A stretch of DNA of 64,000 nucleotides, from positions 372,001 through 436,000 of the forward strand of contig JAIVFI010000030.1 in assembly GCA_025558095.1 (NCBI GenBank), written 5' to 3'. This document shows positions 1-10,029 of this stretch, piece by piece. How positions within the stretch are numbered: the first letter of the stretch is position 1; each line of letters begins with the position of its first letter. A model generated the notes under the pieces. That model was not told the DNA's origin, searched no databases, and worked only from the letters and a program-made list of their open reading frames with translations. Position numbers and translations under genes: made by a program. The DNA is from Hyaloraphidium curvatum (taxonomy: Eukaryota > Monoblepharomycota > Hyaloraphidiomycetes > Hyaloraphidiales > Hyaloraphidiaceae).

Positions 1-267
1 AAGATGTCGCCAGATCAAAGGTCCATCACTCCCTCAAGAGCCTCCTCCATGCCGTACTCCGCCTGGAATTCAGGACGCGCAGAAGCCGGGGGAGGCAGGG
101 AGGTGGGTTATGGCGGTGAGGAAGTGCGACGAGCGGTGGCAACGTCACGCAGAGTGAGTCCGCCCCGCCCAGGCCGAATGGCGCCAACCAGCACCCCCGG
201 ATTCATTCGCAGCCCACCTTCGAGCCTAGAGTATACAGCGATGACTCCCTGCTGCAACCGCCCGAAT

Positions 268-2044
268 CTAGTAGAAGTCGATCACGCGCCTCAGCGCGTC
301 ATCCAAACCCGGCTGCCCCTCGGCGGCGGGGACTTCGGCGATGTTGAGCGAGCCCAGGGTGCGGCGCAGCTCGTAGGTGACGGCAAACAGCGTTTCGGGC
401 TCGACGATCCCGCGGCAGCTCCCGATGTCGAGCGCGTGCAGACCCGGGAACGCCGCGGCGAGGAGGTGCATCGAGGCGTCGTCGAGAGGCAGGGAGGCCA
501 GGTACAGAGAGCCGAGAGCCATCGTAGTCGAGTGCAGGAGAATCCTGATGCCTGTTTCGGTGACGGATGTGAAGGAGACGTCCAGGTAGCGGAGGCTTTT
601 CGTATGCTTGACGAGGGCCGCGATCGTGGCGTCCTGTTTCGAACACGTCAGCACCAAGCCCGCCAAGAAAGCAGGCCGAGGTGCTCACGCCGATGTTGGT
701 GCCGCGCAGCTTGACCACCAGCAGCCCCGGGTTTCTTTCCACCAGCCGCACGACCGCGCCGTCGGCCACGGCGGTTAAAGTCAGCCCAAGCACCGTCAGG
801 GAGGTCGACTGGAGCCTCGCCAGCGATTCGTCCGACACCGACGTGAACCCGAGGTCCAGCAGGGTCATCCCGTCCGCCTTGGCAAACGCGAGGGAAAAGG
901 CGGCGTTGCCGATCTGGAAGCAGAACTGCAGGCGCAGCCTTTTGATCGCGTCCACCCTGGCGACGAACGAACGGAAGTCCTCGTCACCGAAGCCCAGGAT
1001 CGGAATGCCTTCCTCCCGCAACTCCTCGCTCACATCCCAGGGACCGAGGAGCAGGCTGTCGAGGGTGCGAGGCGAGCAATCCGCAATCGCAGGGAAGGGC
1101 GTGGGCCCTTCGAGGGAACCCGAGATGGCGAACGTTCTCAGCCTGGGAAGCTTGAGAAGGATCGCGCTCCATACGGTCGGACTACAGTCGGCGTTGTGCG
1201 CCTGGAGGTGCTCGATGGTCCCGTCGGAACAGCGGACGCTCTTCCAAAGGAGACCGCCGGCGTCGAAGTGGCTCTCGGCGCGCACAGAGAGGGTCCGCAG
1301 CCCGTTCTGCCCCGAGAGAACGTTGCTGAGGCGGTCGAGCGCAGAGTCATCCGTCCCCGGGTCGAGGATCACCTCGACGCGGTTCAGCATGCGGCCGGCA
1401 TGATGGGGCGTGCGGCGCGCCAGGGCATCCATCCCGTCCGCGAATAGCAACAAGCGATCCGACTCGGTCCTCCCCGCCCCCGTCCCGAACGAGGTCCTCC
1501 TGCCCGAAAGCTCGAGGTCCGCGCACCCCCAGATCCTCCGCGACGCCACCTCGCAGAAGAGCCAGCTGACGCGGCACAGCTTGGCGGCCAGCTTCCGCCG
1601 GAAGCGGCACGGGCAACTGCATCCGGCGCGCTCGCACGAGGGGTCGCAGTACGGCTCTTTGCGGAACGAGCACGGCGGGAGGGCGAGGTGCACGATCATC
1701 CGCAGGATCTCGGGGGGCAGGCGCGGGCTGCCGGGGTTCCCCGCCTTCCGCGGGGTTTCCGCCGCGTCGATGACGGTGGGGAATGGAGCTGAAGCGCCGT
1801 CCGAACCCTCCGCCCCACCCTTCGGGCCGGCGGGCGCGAAGAAGGCCTCCATGCGGGGCTGCCGCGCCGACGCCTTGGCCGCGCCCGGGGCCCCCGAGTC
1901 GCGGCCCGGGCGCCCGACATCGACAGTTGAATGAGCAGGCATGCGCGTCGATGGCGCGGGAACGGCGGGGGAGCGGGAAGGAAGGCGGGACCCGCGGGAC
2001 GAAAACGCGGTTTTGGTGGTACGCCCGACGCCCGCAGACTCCAT
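268..2044 (-). CDS. F-box-like leucine-rich-repeat protein (paralogue 1)
   Basis: Model complement(join(268..633,689..2044)), about 573 aa; the 55-nt GT-AG intron is phase 0. After a low-complexity N-terminus there is an F-box-like helix (PRLPPEILRMIVHLALPP), then a Cys-rich patch (CSCPCRFRRKLAAKLCRV) and a series of LRRs (LTLLDLGFTSVSDESL type) running to the C-terminus. The family usually recruits substrates to SCF ubiquitin ligases; the substrate here is unknown. It is a clear paralogue of the plus-strand gene at 7645-9379, matching from the F-box to the last residues (DALRRVIDFY versus DALASIMSDSIY). The start is uncertain: ATG at 2044 or 1942. The F-box assignment rests on a short motif only. 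Confidence 0.75.
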
Positions 2045-2094
2045 CCATCAGACATCCCCGGCACCGATCGCTTTCCGCGCGGCAGACAGGGCCC

Positions 2095-3849
2095 CTACGT
2101 CCCCAGCAGCAGCATCCCCACCAGCACCCCCAACACCCCCACCGCCGCCGCCCTCCCCGCCTGTTCCCCCAACCCCCACCCCCCCTTTTCCCTCCTCCGC
2201 GTCCCCCTGGGTGCCAGCTCGTGCAGCCGCTTCGCCCTCCGCAGGTCCAGAGCGCGCGAAGCGGGCAGCGAGGCGACGTCCCTTTCCCACCGCGCGGGGG
2301 CGGAGTTGGGCCCCAGCGCCGGGCCGGCGTGGCGCATGAGCCACGCGGGGGTGTGCCGCGCGCAGAGTTCGCGGGCCCGCCTCAGGAGGTGCTCCACGGG
2401 GATCCAGCTCGGCCATTCGGACAGGAACCGGTGCGCCAGGCTGGGGTCGGGTTCGAGGGCGAGCAGCCCCTCGCGCCGCGCGAGCACGGCGGCGGCGGAG
2501 AGGTACACGGGCATCAGCGGGCCGCTGGCCAGCATGAGATCCAGGGTGCGGGGGGTGGAGGGCAGGGGGTCGTGGGTGAAGAGGGTCAGTAGCTGCGGGA
2601 GGGGGAAGAACGGGGAGAAGTTCGGGAGGGAGTCGAGGAAGGCGCCGACGTCCGGGTCGGCGGCGCGCAGCAGCGGGGGGAGGAGTTCCAGGACGGCGAC
2701 GGTGCCGTCCATGGTCTCGCGCATGTGGTCGCGCAGCCAGAAGTGCGCGAGGTTGGCCAGGCACGCGACGCACGCGTCGGGGCCGAGTACGAGGAGGAGG
2801 GAGGAGGCGAGGGAGTGGAAGCCCTGGTAGTAGTGCAGGTAGGGGTACAGGGTGAAGAAGCGGAGGAGGACGAGGGTGAGGTTGCGGCGGAGGAGGGCGA
2901 GGGTGGGGGCCGGGATCGCTGGTACGTTGGGGGGGACAGTGAGTTGGGGCAGCGGGCGTGCGGAATGGCAAGGGGGCTCACGACGAGGCCAGTTGACGAA
3001 GCTGCGGTCGACGTCGAGGCGGATCTGGTCGCGGTAGCTCGTGTCGAACGACATGGTGTCTGTTGGTAACCCAGAAGACCTGACGTCAAGCAAACGAGGC
3101 TTGGCGCGGCACGTGGGACACCAACCGAACGTCGGATCCATCAGTCCGTGGGCAAAGTACTGCCCGTCGTCCACCTGCTCCATCCCCACCTCAGCCGCCC
3201 CATCAATCGGCGACGCCGGGTCCAGCTCGTCCAGCAAATCCTCCGTCGCGCGCAGGGCGAGCACCGCCGTCCGCCCCTCGGGCGCGATGGGCGGGGAGCC
3301 GTCCGCGTCGTCTTCCACGTCCGCATCCGGGGGCGCGGGAGAGGGAGGCGGGGAGGAGAGGTCCAGGGAGCCCGGGAGCACGGCGCGGGAGGCGTCGCGG
3401 GACAGCTCGGCCAGGGCGGCGTCGAGCAGCGCGTCGTCGGCGTCCGACCCCTCCGGCGGTCCATTATCCTCTGTCCCATCCTCAACGGCCTCATCCCTCG
3501 GGCCCTTGGCAGCGATTGCCGAGGGTGAGGCGGCCTGGGAGGGCGGGACCCCAGCGGGCCCCAGGGTGCCGACCTCGCCGCCCCGCCTCCCCGTCTCCAC
3601 CTTCCCCCCGAGCTCTCCGTTCCCGTGGGGCTTTGGCCACGACGCCATCTTCCGCGCCTCCCCTGCGATGTCCACGTCCGCCCTCGCCGGCGCCGCATGG
3701 AGGAGCAGCGGCCACACCAGCCGCCGCACGCCGTCGTCGACGAGGCCGTCGCGCGACGCGGCCAACTCGCGCAGGAGCGCGAGGTCCTTCCGCGACACGG
3801 CGTCGAGGATCCGCGCGAGCTTGGCGGGGCGTCCGCTTGGGGCGGACAT
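2095..3849 (-). CDS. TBC-domain Rab GTPase-activating protein, TBC1D20/Gyp8-like
   Basis: Starts at ATG 3849 (MSAPSGRPAKLARILDAV). The N-terminal half has the first TBC helix (GVRRLVWPLLLHA). A long acidic/Pro insert follows, then the rest of a TBC domain (DQIRLDVDRSF; LYPYLHYYQGFHSL). The protein ends in a hydrophobic tail (AAAVGVLGVLVGMLLLG), as in TBC1D20/Gyp8, which are ER/Golgi-anchored GAPs for Rab1/Ypt1. A 63-nt GTGAGC...CCAG intron (2919-2981) keeps the frame and removes non-conserved residues. A second in-frame intron near 3065-3135 is possible, so length is about 540-563 aa. The insert between the TBC halves is unusually long. It is divergent from the SPAG6 gene, with only about 80 bp between starts. 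Confidence 0.75.
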   Translation of the reverse strand: MSAPSGRPAKLARILDAVSRKDLALLRELAASRDGLVDDGVRRLVWPLLLHAAPARADVDIAGEARKMASWPKPHGNGELGGKVETGRRGGEVGTLGPAGVPPSQAASPSAIAAKGPRDEAVEDGTEDNGPPEGSDADDALLDAALAELSRDASRAVLPGSLDLSSPPPSPAPPDADVEDDADGSPPIAPEGRTAVLALRATEDLLDELDPASPIDGAAEVGMEQVDDGQYFAHGLMDPTFGWCPTCRAKPRLLDVRSSGLPTDTMSFDTSYRDQIRLDVDRSFVNWPRREPPCHSARPLPQLTVPPNVPAIPAPTLALLRRNLTLVLLRFFTLYPYLHYYQGFHSLASSLLLVLGPDACVACLANLAHFWLRDHMRETMDGTVAVLELLPPLLRAADPDVGAFLDSLPNFSPFFPLPQLLTLFTHDPLPSTPRTLDLMLASGPLMPVYLSAAAVLARREGLLALEPDPSLAHRFLSEWPSWIPVEHLLRRARELCARHTPAWLMRHAGPALGPNSAPARWERDVASLPASRALDLRRAKRLHELAPRGTRRREKGGWGLGEQAGRAAAVGVLGVLVGMLLLGT

Positions 3850-3928
3850 TCTTCTGTTTGTGTGGCAAGTCCCTTGGCCCCCTTCGGAGCTCGCATCTGC
3901 AGACCCCGGTCGGCACCCCCTGGCCGCC

Positions 3929-6900
3929 ATGGCATCGCCGCACAACGCCGCATCGCAGCCTGCGGGGGCCGCGGGCGCCACGGCGTCGGCCGTGCAGCTC
4001 GCCGCGAAGCAGCTCGGCGCCGCCGTCGACGCCTTCCGCGCCGCGCGCGCGTCCTTTGCGTCCCACGTCGGCGAGCTCGCCGCAAAGGAGGGCTTCTTCC
4101 CCGCCGCGTCGCCCGCCGCACAGCAGCTGGTCGGCCTGCTGCGCCCGTTGGTCGCATGCGAGCAGTCGGCGGGCGTGCAGGCCGCCGCCGCGTCGGCCCT
4201 CGCGCGCATCATGCAGGCAGCCGCCGCAGGCACCGCGCCCGCGGACAAAAAGGCCGCGAGGGGCAGGGCGTGGGCAGAGTGCATCGTGCTTGGCGCGGCA
4301 GGCGCCGCGGAGCAGGAGCCCGCCGCCCGCGCGACGGTCGAGGCCCTGGTCGGCATCGTCGCGGGCTCGCCGCCGCCCGCAGACGCCGATGCGGCAAAGA
4401 AGCTCGGCAGGGGCCACCTCGAGGACCACGCGACCACCGCGGTGACTTGCTCCCCCGCGCAAAGTCCGCTCCATTCTGATCTCCACCCCTCCTTCACAGA
4501 AATACCTCCGCCGTGCGTCGCTCCTCCTCCTGCGCCACCTCGCCGCGCACCCCTCCGTCCTCCCCACCCTCCTGGACGCCGGCCTCGCCGCCGCCGTCGT
4601 AAAGTGCCTCGCCGACGAAGCGGACAAGGACGTGCGCGAGCAGGGCGCCTGGTGCCTCGGCATCGTCGGGCGCTCCGGCAAGGGTAGGCGCGCGCCGCGC
4701 CGCCGCCGGGGGAAGGATCACTGACGCGCCCGTTTGGCGCAGAGTTCGCGCAGCACGTCGCCGCCGCCGGCGCCTTCCCCGTCCTCGTGGAATGCCTCCG
4801 CGAGCCCGAACTGAGCGTCCGCAAGACCGCCTGCGCCGCCGCCGCCGACATCGTCAAATGGGACCCCGAGGTACCTCCCCTTCCCCTCCCCCCTCATCCA
4901 TCTCACTCACACTCCCGCCCCCTCCAGTTGGCCTCGCAGCTCCTCTCCCTCCCCTCCCTCCCGCTCCTCGCCTCCCTCCTCCGCTCCCCCTCCCCCCCGC
5001 TCCGCACCGCCTCCCTCTCCCTCCTCACCCACATCGCGCGGCACCCTCCCCTCGCCGAACGCACCGTGCTCCACCCGGGCGTGGCCAAGGCGGCGGTGAT
5101 GGGGCTGCACCCGTCCCGCGGTGGGCGGGAGCGGTGGGCGGGGGTGTGCTGGTGCGCCGAGGTAGCGCGGGGCGGGGAGGCGCTGGGGAAGCTGCTGGTG
5201 GATGCGGGCGCGGGGCCGCTGCTGGTGGCGTTCCTCGGCCAACCTCCCGAGCTCGCCGTGGTGCCCGCGTCCTCGGGGGCGGAGGGCAAGGCCGACCCGG
5301 CGGTGCCGGCGATCGCCGCGCTGGGCCACGTGGCGGGGTACTCGGCGCTCCTCGCGCACGCGTGCATCGGCGCCGGCGCCGTGCCCGCCCTGGCCGCCGT
5401 CCTGGACCCCTCGGCCGACCGCACCCCCGCGGCCCGCGAATCCGCCGCCTGGGCGGCGGGCCAGATCGCCAAATGGTCCCCCCTGCACGCCGCCGAGGCC
5501 GCCTCCCACGCCGTCCCCGAGCGCCTCCTCGCGCACGCTTTCGGCGCATCCGACCCCGCCGCATCCGCGCACAAGTTCCTGAAGTCGTTCCTCAAGGCCG
5601 CCCGCGCGCTGGACCAGCTTCCCGCCCTCGTCTCCTCGGCCCTCGCGCTGCCCTCCCCTCCCCTCCCCATCGGCTCCCCCGCCGCCGCGCTGATCGCGCA
5701 GCGCCTCCTCCCCCTCCTCTCGTCCTCCCTCGCCGCGCGGAAGGAGCTCGTGCGCACCGGCGCCCTCGGCCGGCTGCTCGAATGGGACCAGGCGGGCGCC
5801 GTCGACCACCCCGGGTGGACAGAGGCGATGCGCGGGATACGGGGGTGCTTCCCTCCCGAGGTGATCAGGTGGGTCCCCCTCCCTTGTTCCGGTGCAGAGG
5901 GGGGCTGATGGGACGGGGTAGCTACTACACGCCGGGGTACGGCGCGAGCCTGCTGACCAGGATGGAGGAGCAGGCGGGGGGGAGGGCGGCGACGCCAAAG
6001 GGGGTGCAGACGGGGGGCTCGCTGGATGAGGTGCGGAGGGAGGCTGCCAAGATCGAGGCCGAGGTGGTGCAGACGCCCAAGGATCTGTCGAGGGCGCAGA
6101 GCGAGGCCAGGGTGTCGAAGCCGGGGAGCATCGCGCAGCTCGGCACGGCGCCGGGCGCGGCGATCGCCAGAGCACCCGGCACGGTCGCGATCGCCAAGGC
6201 CGACAGCATCACCCTCACCAAGGGCGCGAGCACCACCCTTGTCAAGACCTCCAGCATCGCGGTCGAAACCCCCGGCACCGCGATCGCCCCCCCTGCCGAC
6301 CTCCCGCCGCTCCCCGCGCAGATCGCCGCCGCCCCCGCGCTGCTCCCCAACCAGAGCGCCTTCACCGCGGGGTCCAAGGATCATCTGCAGACCAAGGCGC
6401 CGCAGCGGGAACCGGAGTCGCCGACGACGGCGGTCGAGGGCGTGCGGGGGACGCCGGGGTCGTCGGTGGAAGGGTCGATGGAGCGCCTCGTCGGAAGCAG
6501 GCCGTCCACCGCACCCCGGCAGGCGAGCACCCCGCCCTCGACCCGCACCTCCCGCCCCGCTTCGGCCGCCCCGCCGACGGCCTCCCGCCCGCCTCCAGCC
6601 GCGCCGCCGTCGGCATCCCGCCCCGGCACCGGCGTCCGCACCCCGCCCCCGGACCCCGAGGAGGGCATCGGCGCATTCACCGCCTCGATGCTGTCGATCG
6701 TGCCCTCCTCCCGCGCCGCGCAGGCCGGCAGCGTGGAGTACCTCGGCCCGAAGGAGGAAGCGAGGATGGCGAGGCCGCCGAGCGGGACGAGCCTCGCGCC
6801 GTCGCTGCCGCCAGCGGCAGCGGGGGCGTACGGGGACGAGGGGGAGATGACGGCGTCGCAGTTGGTTGCTGCCGAGGTCGGGAAGGTGCAGGAGGAAGAG

Positions 6901-7479
6901 GAGGAGGATGGGGAGGAAGCCACGCCGATCGCCGGCAAGCCCGGGCCCGAGATCGCACGGGAGCAGGAGCCCGAGATCGCGCTCGGGACCCCGACCGCGG
7001 CCGAGATGGCCGGCACCGTGGAGGCGCTCGCCGGCGGGGAAAGCGCGCTCGCCCTCGCGCTCGCCGCCGCCTCCTCGCGCCCCCGCACAACGGACCCTCT
7101 GCCCGAAGCCGATCCCACCGAAACCGGCCAACCGAACGAACCCCTCCCTCCCTCCCCCGACAGGCCGTTTGCCCTCGCGCGCGACTCGCAGATCCGCCTG
7201 GAAGTCCCCGCCGGCCTCGCGGAGCAGGTCGAGGCCGATATCGCGCGGTCGATGGAGGGCATGGACCGGGCTGCGGTGCCGCTGGAGCCGATCGCACCCC
7301 CGGAGATCCCCACGGACGAGCAGCAGCAGCAGCAGCAGCAGGAGGACGAGGGGGACGAGGACGAGTACCAGAGCTCGGTGGATTACTCCGAGGCGAGGGA
7401 GGGGAGCGGGTACGCGGATTCGGAGGACGGGCTGTGGGACGACGGGGAGGAGATCGAGGTCGGGGAGGGGGAGCAATGA
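3929..7479 (+). CDS. SPAG6: SPAG6/PF16-like armadillo-repeat axonemal protein with long C-terminal extension
   Basis: Model join(3929..4441,4500..4683,4743..4870,4928..5868,5922..7479), 1107 aa. ARM repeats fill the first ~590 residues (e.g. KYLRRASLLLLRHLAAHPS; FAQHVAAAGAFPVLVECL; RESAAWAAGQIAKWSP). The signature end of the family is rebuilt across the last intron: CFPPEVI joined to SYYTPGYGASLLTRMEEQ, matching the PF16/SPAG6 C-terminus (PEEIVRYYSPGYS...). SPAG6/PF16 sits on the C1 microtubule of the ciliary central pair and is needed for motility. Family members are about 510 aa; this one adds about 500 residues of Pro/Ala/Thr/Glu-rich probably disordered sequence ending in polyGln and an acidic tail (DDGEEIEVGEGEQ). 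The start ATG has a good context (GCCATGG). The family assignment is confident; flagellar use is inferred. Confidence 0.87.
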
Positions 7480-7644
7480 AATGTAGAGTAGTGGACCATC
7501 GCTTATGCAAACAGTCGGAGGAAGGAAAGCGGGCGTGATCTTTGGCCAGCGATCTTCCTCTCGCGGCGGCCGACCGTTCCCATTCTTCCGCTGTCCCTCG
7601 CCACCGTCTCCACTCTTTCTCCCTCCGTACGCGCGTGTTCTGAC

Positions 7645-9379
7645 ATGGCCGCCCAAATCATCTGCTGCCCTCTCGCGTCGGCGGCCGCCGGGCGTGACGA
7701 AGGGCGGTTTCGCGCGACACCCCCCTCGGCGGCCCAGCCGCGAATCACGGCCTTCTTGGGCGCTCCGGAAGCAAACGTACTGTTGACGGGCATGTCTGGG
7801 TCACTTGAGAGGCTGTCTGCTCCGCGGAAGGACTCCGGGGAAGGACGCGTGCATGTCGGTTTCAAGGGCGGCCGTCGGCTCCCTCCAGAGGTCCTCCTCT
7901 ACCAATTCCTCCCGTGAGCTTCGTCGGATCTGCTGAGCATTTCTCGCGCTCAGCATACGCCCGCGTCAGGATGGCTCTCCCGCCCTGCTCCCGCGAGCCC
8001 TCGCTGGCCTGCGGGAACCCTTGCGACTGCCGCAAATGCTCCTGCACGTGTACGAGCAGGCGCAAACTTGCGGCCAAGCTGTGCCTCGTCTGTCGGGACT
8101 TCCTGCAGTACGCGTCGCCGTGGCTGTGGAACTGCGCGGACCTGGAGATCTCGGAGCGGCGCCCGTCGGTCTGGCCGCGGAGCGATCTGACCGAATCCGA
8201 GCGGTATCGGCGCTTCGAGGCCGGACTTAAAGCTTTGGCGAAGCGGGCGCCGGACGTTGCAGGAGGGCTGAAGAAGTTGACGCTGCGCGTCGTCGACGAC
8301 TGGGGCAACTTCGCGTATTGGAGTATGGAAACGGCGCCATTCCGGAACCTCAGTTACTTGAACGTCTCCTCATCGACGAAATTCGACGCCGAATGCATTT
8401 TCGAGCATATCTCCGACTCGCTGGAACACCTGGTGCTGGACGGCGCGGACTGCGATTTCGATGCTTGGGTATGGCAGATGGGTGTCCTTCACAAATTGAA
8501 GACGCTGTCCGTGTGCGGTTCTTTGGACACTTCAGCACCCTTCAGAGCAATAGCCACCTTCGCAGCCGCGTCACTGGAGAGTCTGCTGCTTGGACCGTGG
8601 ACCAAGAGCGACGGAGAGAGGGACTACGGGACGTCGGTGATCAGCTTCCAGGACAACGATTTTCGAACCTTCGTGAACCGGACGCGCGACCTCAAGAGGC
8701 TCCAGCTGTACTCGTGCGGTCTCATCACGCCTGCATCACTAGCGACCGCGCTGGGCAAGTTCAAGGGGCTCACACTCCTGGACCTGAGCTTTTGCCCCCT
8801 CAACGATGACGCGTGCATCAGGCTCGGCTCGCAAAGCCTCTCGACCCTCATTCTCGACTTTACTTCAGTCACAGATTCGGGCGTAGCTTGGGTAGTCGAA
8901 CGTAATGCGGGACTACGAACGATCAAGCTCTACGGCACGAGTGTGACGGTAGGAGCCCAGCTTACTGCCTGCCAAGGCTGCCGCTTACGCGTGTGATATG
9001 CCAGGACGTGACGCTGGATCGGATCCTGGCCACGTGCAAGTCTCTGACTTGCCTCAGTTTGGGATTCACGAATATCTCCGCCCCAGGACTGTGGAGATTG
9101 CTGCGGAACGGCGGATCGAGTGCGCTCACGAGCCTGACCTTGGCCAACCTCCCGGTCGACAACGACATGATCCTGACCCTTCCCACGAGCTTCCCGTCGC
9201 TCTACTGGCTGAACTTGTACGAGTGCGAAGGCATCACCGACGCGGAAGCCCTGTTCGAGATGGCGTTCGCGCTGAGGAAGACCGTGCGGAGCCTCAATTT
9301 CTCGGGAATCCCGGTCGTGGACGCTGAGCCGGGCTTCGAAGATGCTTTGGCCTCGATTATGAGCGATTCGATTTACTGA
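7645..9379 (+). CDS. F-box-like leucine-rich-repeat protein (paralogue 2)
   Basis: Model join(7645..7913,7970..8948,9005..9379), 540 aa; both introns are 56 nt. The F-box-like segment is split by intron 1: GRRLPPEVLLYQFL joins MALPPCSREPSLACGNPC. It is followed by the same Cys-rich RRKLAAKLCLV patch and LRRs (LTLLDLSFCPLNDDACI; LSTLILDFTSVTDSGV) as the minus-strand paralogue at 268-2044. Intron 2 is at nearly the same place as the paralogue's only intron, whereas intron 1 is absent from the paralogue. It probably acts as an SCF substrate receptor; the target is unknown. The start (ACATGGCC) is plausible but not proved. Confidence 0.77.
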
Positions 9380-9386
9380 AAATACT

Positions 9387-9828
9387 TCATTCCTCCTCCG
9401 CCTCCTGGTACCCCAGATAGCAGCACGTGATGAAGATGAGGTTGCCCGCGAAGTCCCCGGCCGCTCCGAAGTTGGTCAGCGCCCCTCGCCGCCAAAACAT
9501 ATAGTCGAACACGATGTATGGGATCATGGCGATGCCGAAAGCTTTGTAGCTTGTCTTGCTTTTCGGCGGTTGGTGTCAGCCTTGGCATCGACGCGTGAAC
9601 CGCCCTGGGTGGCACCCACGTCATTTTGGTCGTGAGGAGGAGCAGCCCGACCAGCGACGCCTGCGAGCCGAAGCACTGCATCACGAGCTTCAAGGGCGGA
9701 GAGGCGCCGGCGGGGCCCAGGAAGTCCGGTTTGAAGCACAGCGGGATGAGAGTGTCCTGCGGCGCGAACATGGTCCCCAGGCCCATGCCGAGGAACACGG
9801 TGCCGAGAACGCGTTGCGGCGTGGCCAT
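9387..9828 (-). CDS. Small four-helix membrane protein, unknown function
   Basis: Model complement(join(9387..9549,9620..9828)), 123 aa. It has a hydrophobic N-terminus (RVLGTVFLGMGLGTMFAP), a second helix around CFGSQASLVGLLLLTTKM, a third after the 70-nt intron (FGIAMIPYIVFDYMFW) and a fourth (FAGNLIFITCCYLGYQ). The spacing resembles small uncharacterised fungal multi-pass proteins, but I cannot name the family with confidence. It ends only 8 bp from the stop of the convergent F-box gene, so the 3' ends almost touch. A shorter intron with a GTTCAC donor would also keep the frame. Confidence 0.6.
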
Positions 9829-10029
9829 CGCTATTGGAGGCGCGTCGCGGAGGGGTCTTTTTCGGAGAGATGGCCTGCAACCGGGTGGGTTCGGACAGTG
9901 GCGTTCGGGGTGGGTTTGAGGGTTCTTCCGCCGCGCAGCAAGGGTCTGTTCCTTCTGGGGCGTCCGATCCGAAACGGCCCGGTTAGAAGCGCCGCGAGCA
10001 CCGCCTTCGTAGCAACATTGCACTCGTCT

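Noticed and set aside
3850-4857. Upstream extension of the TBC protein frame
   Set aside because: It overlaps the 5' exons of the SPAG6 gene on the other strand and is low complexity; the TBC match begins at the ATG at 3849.
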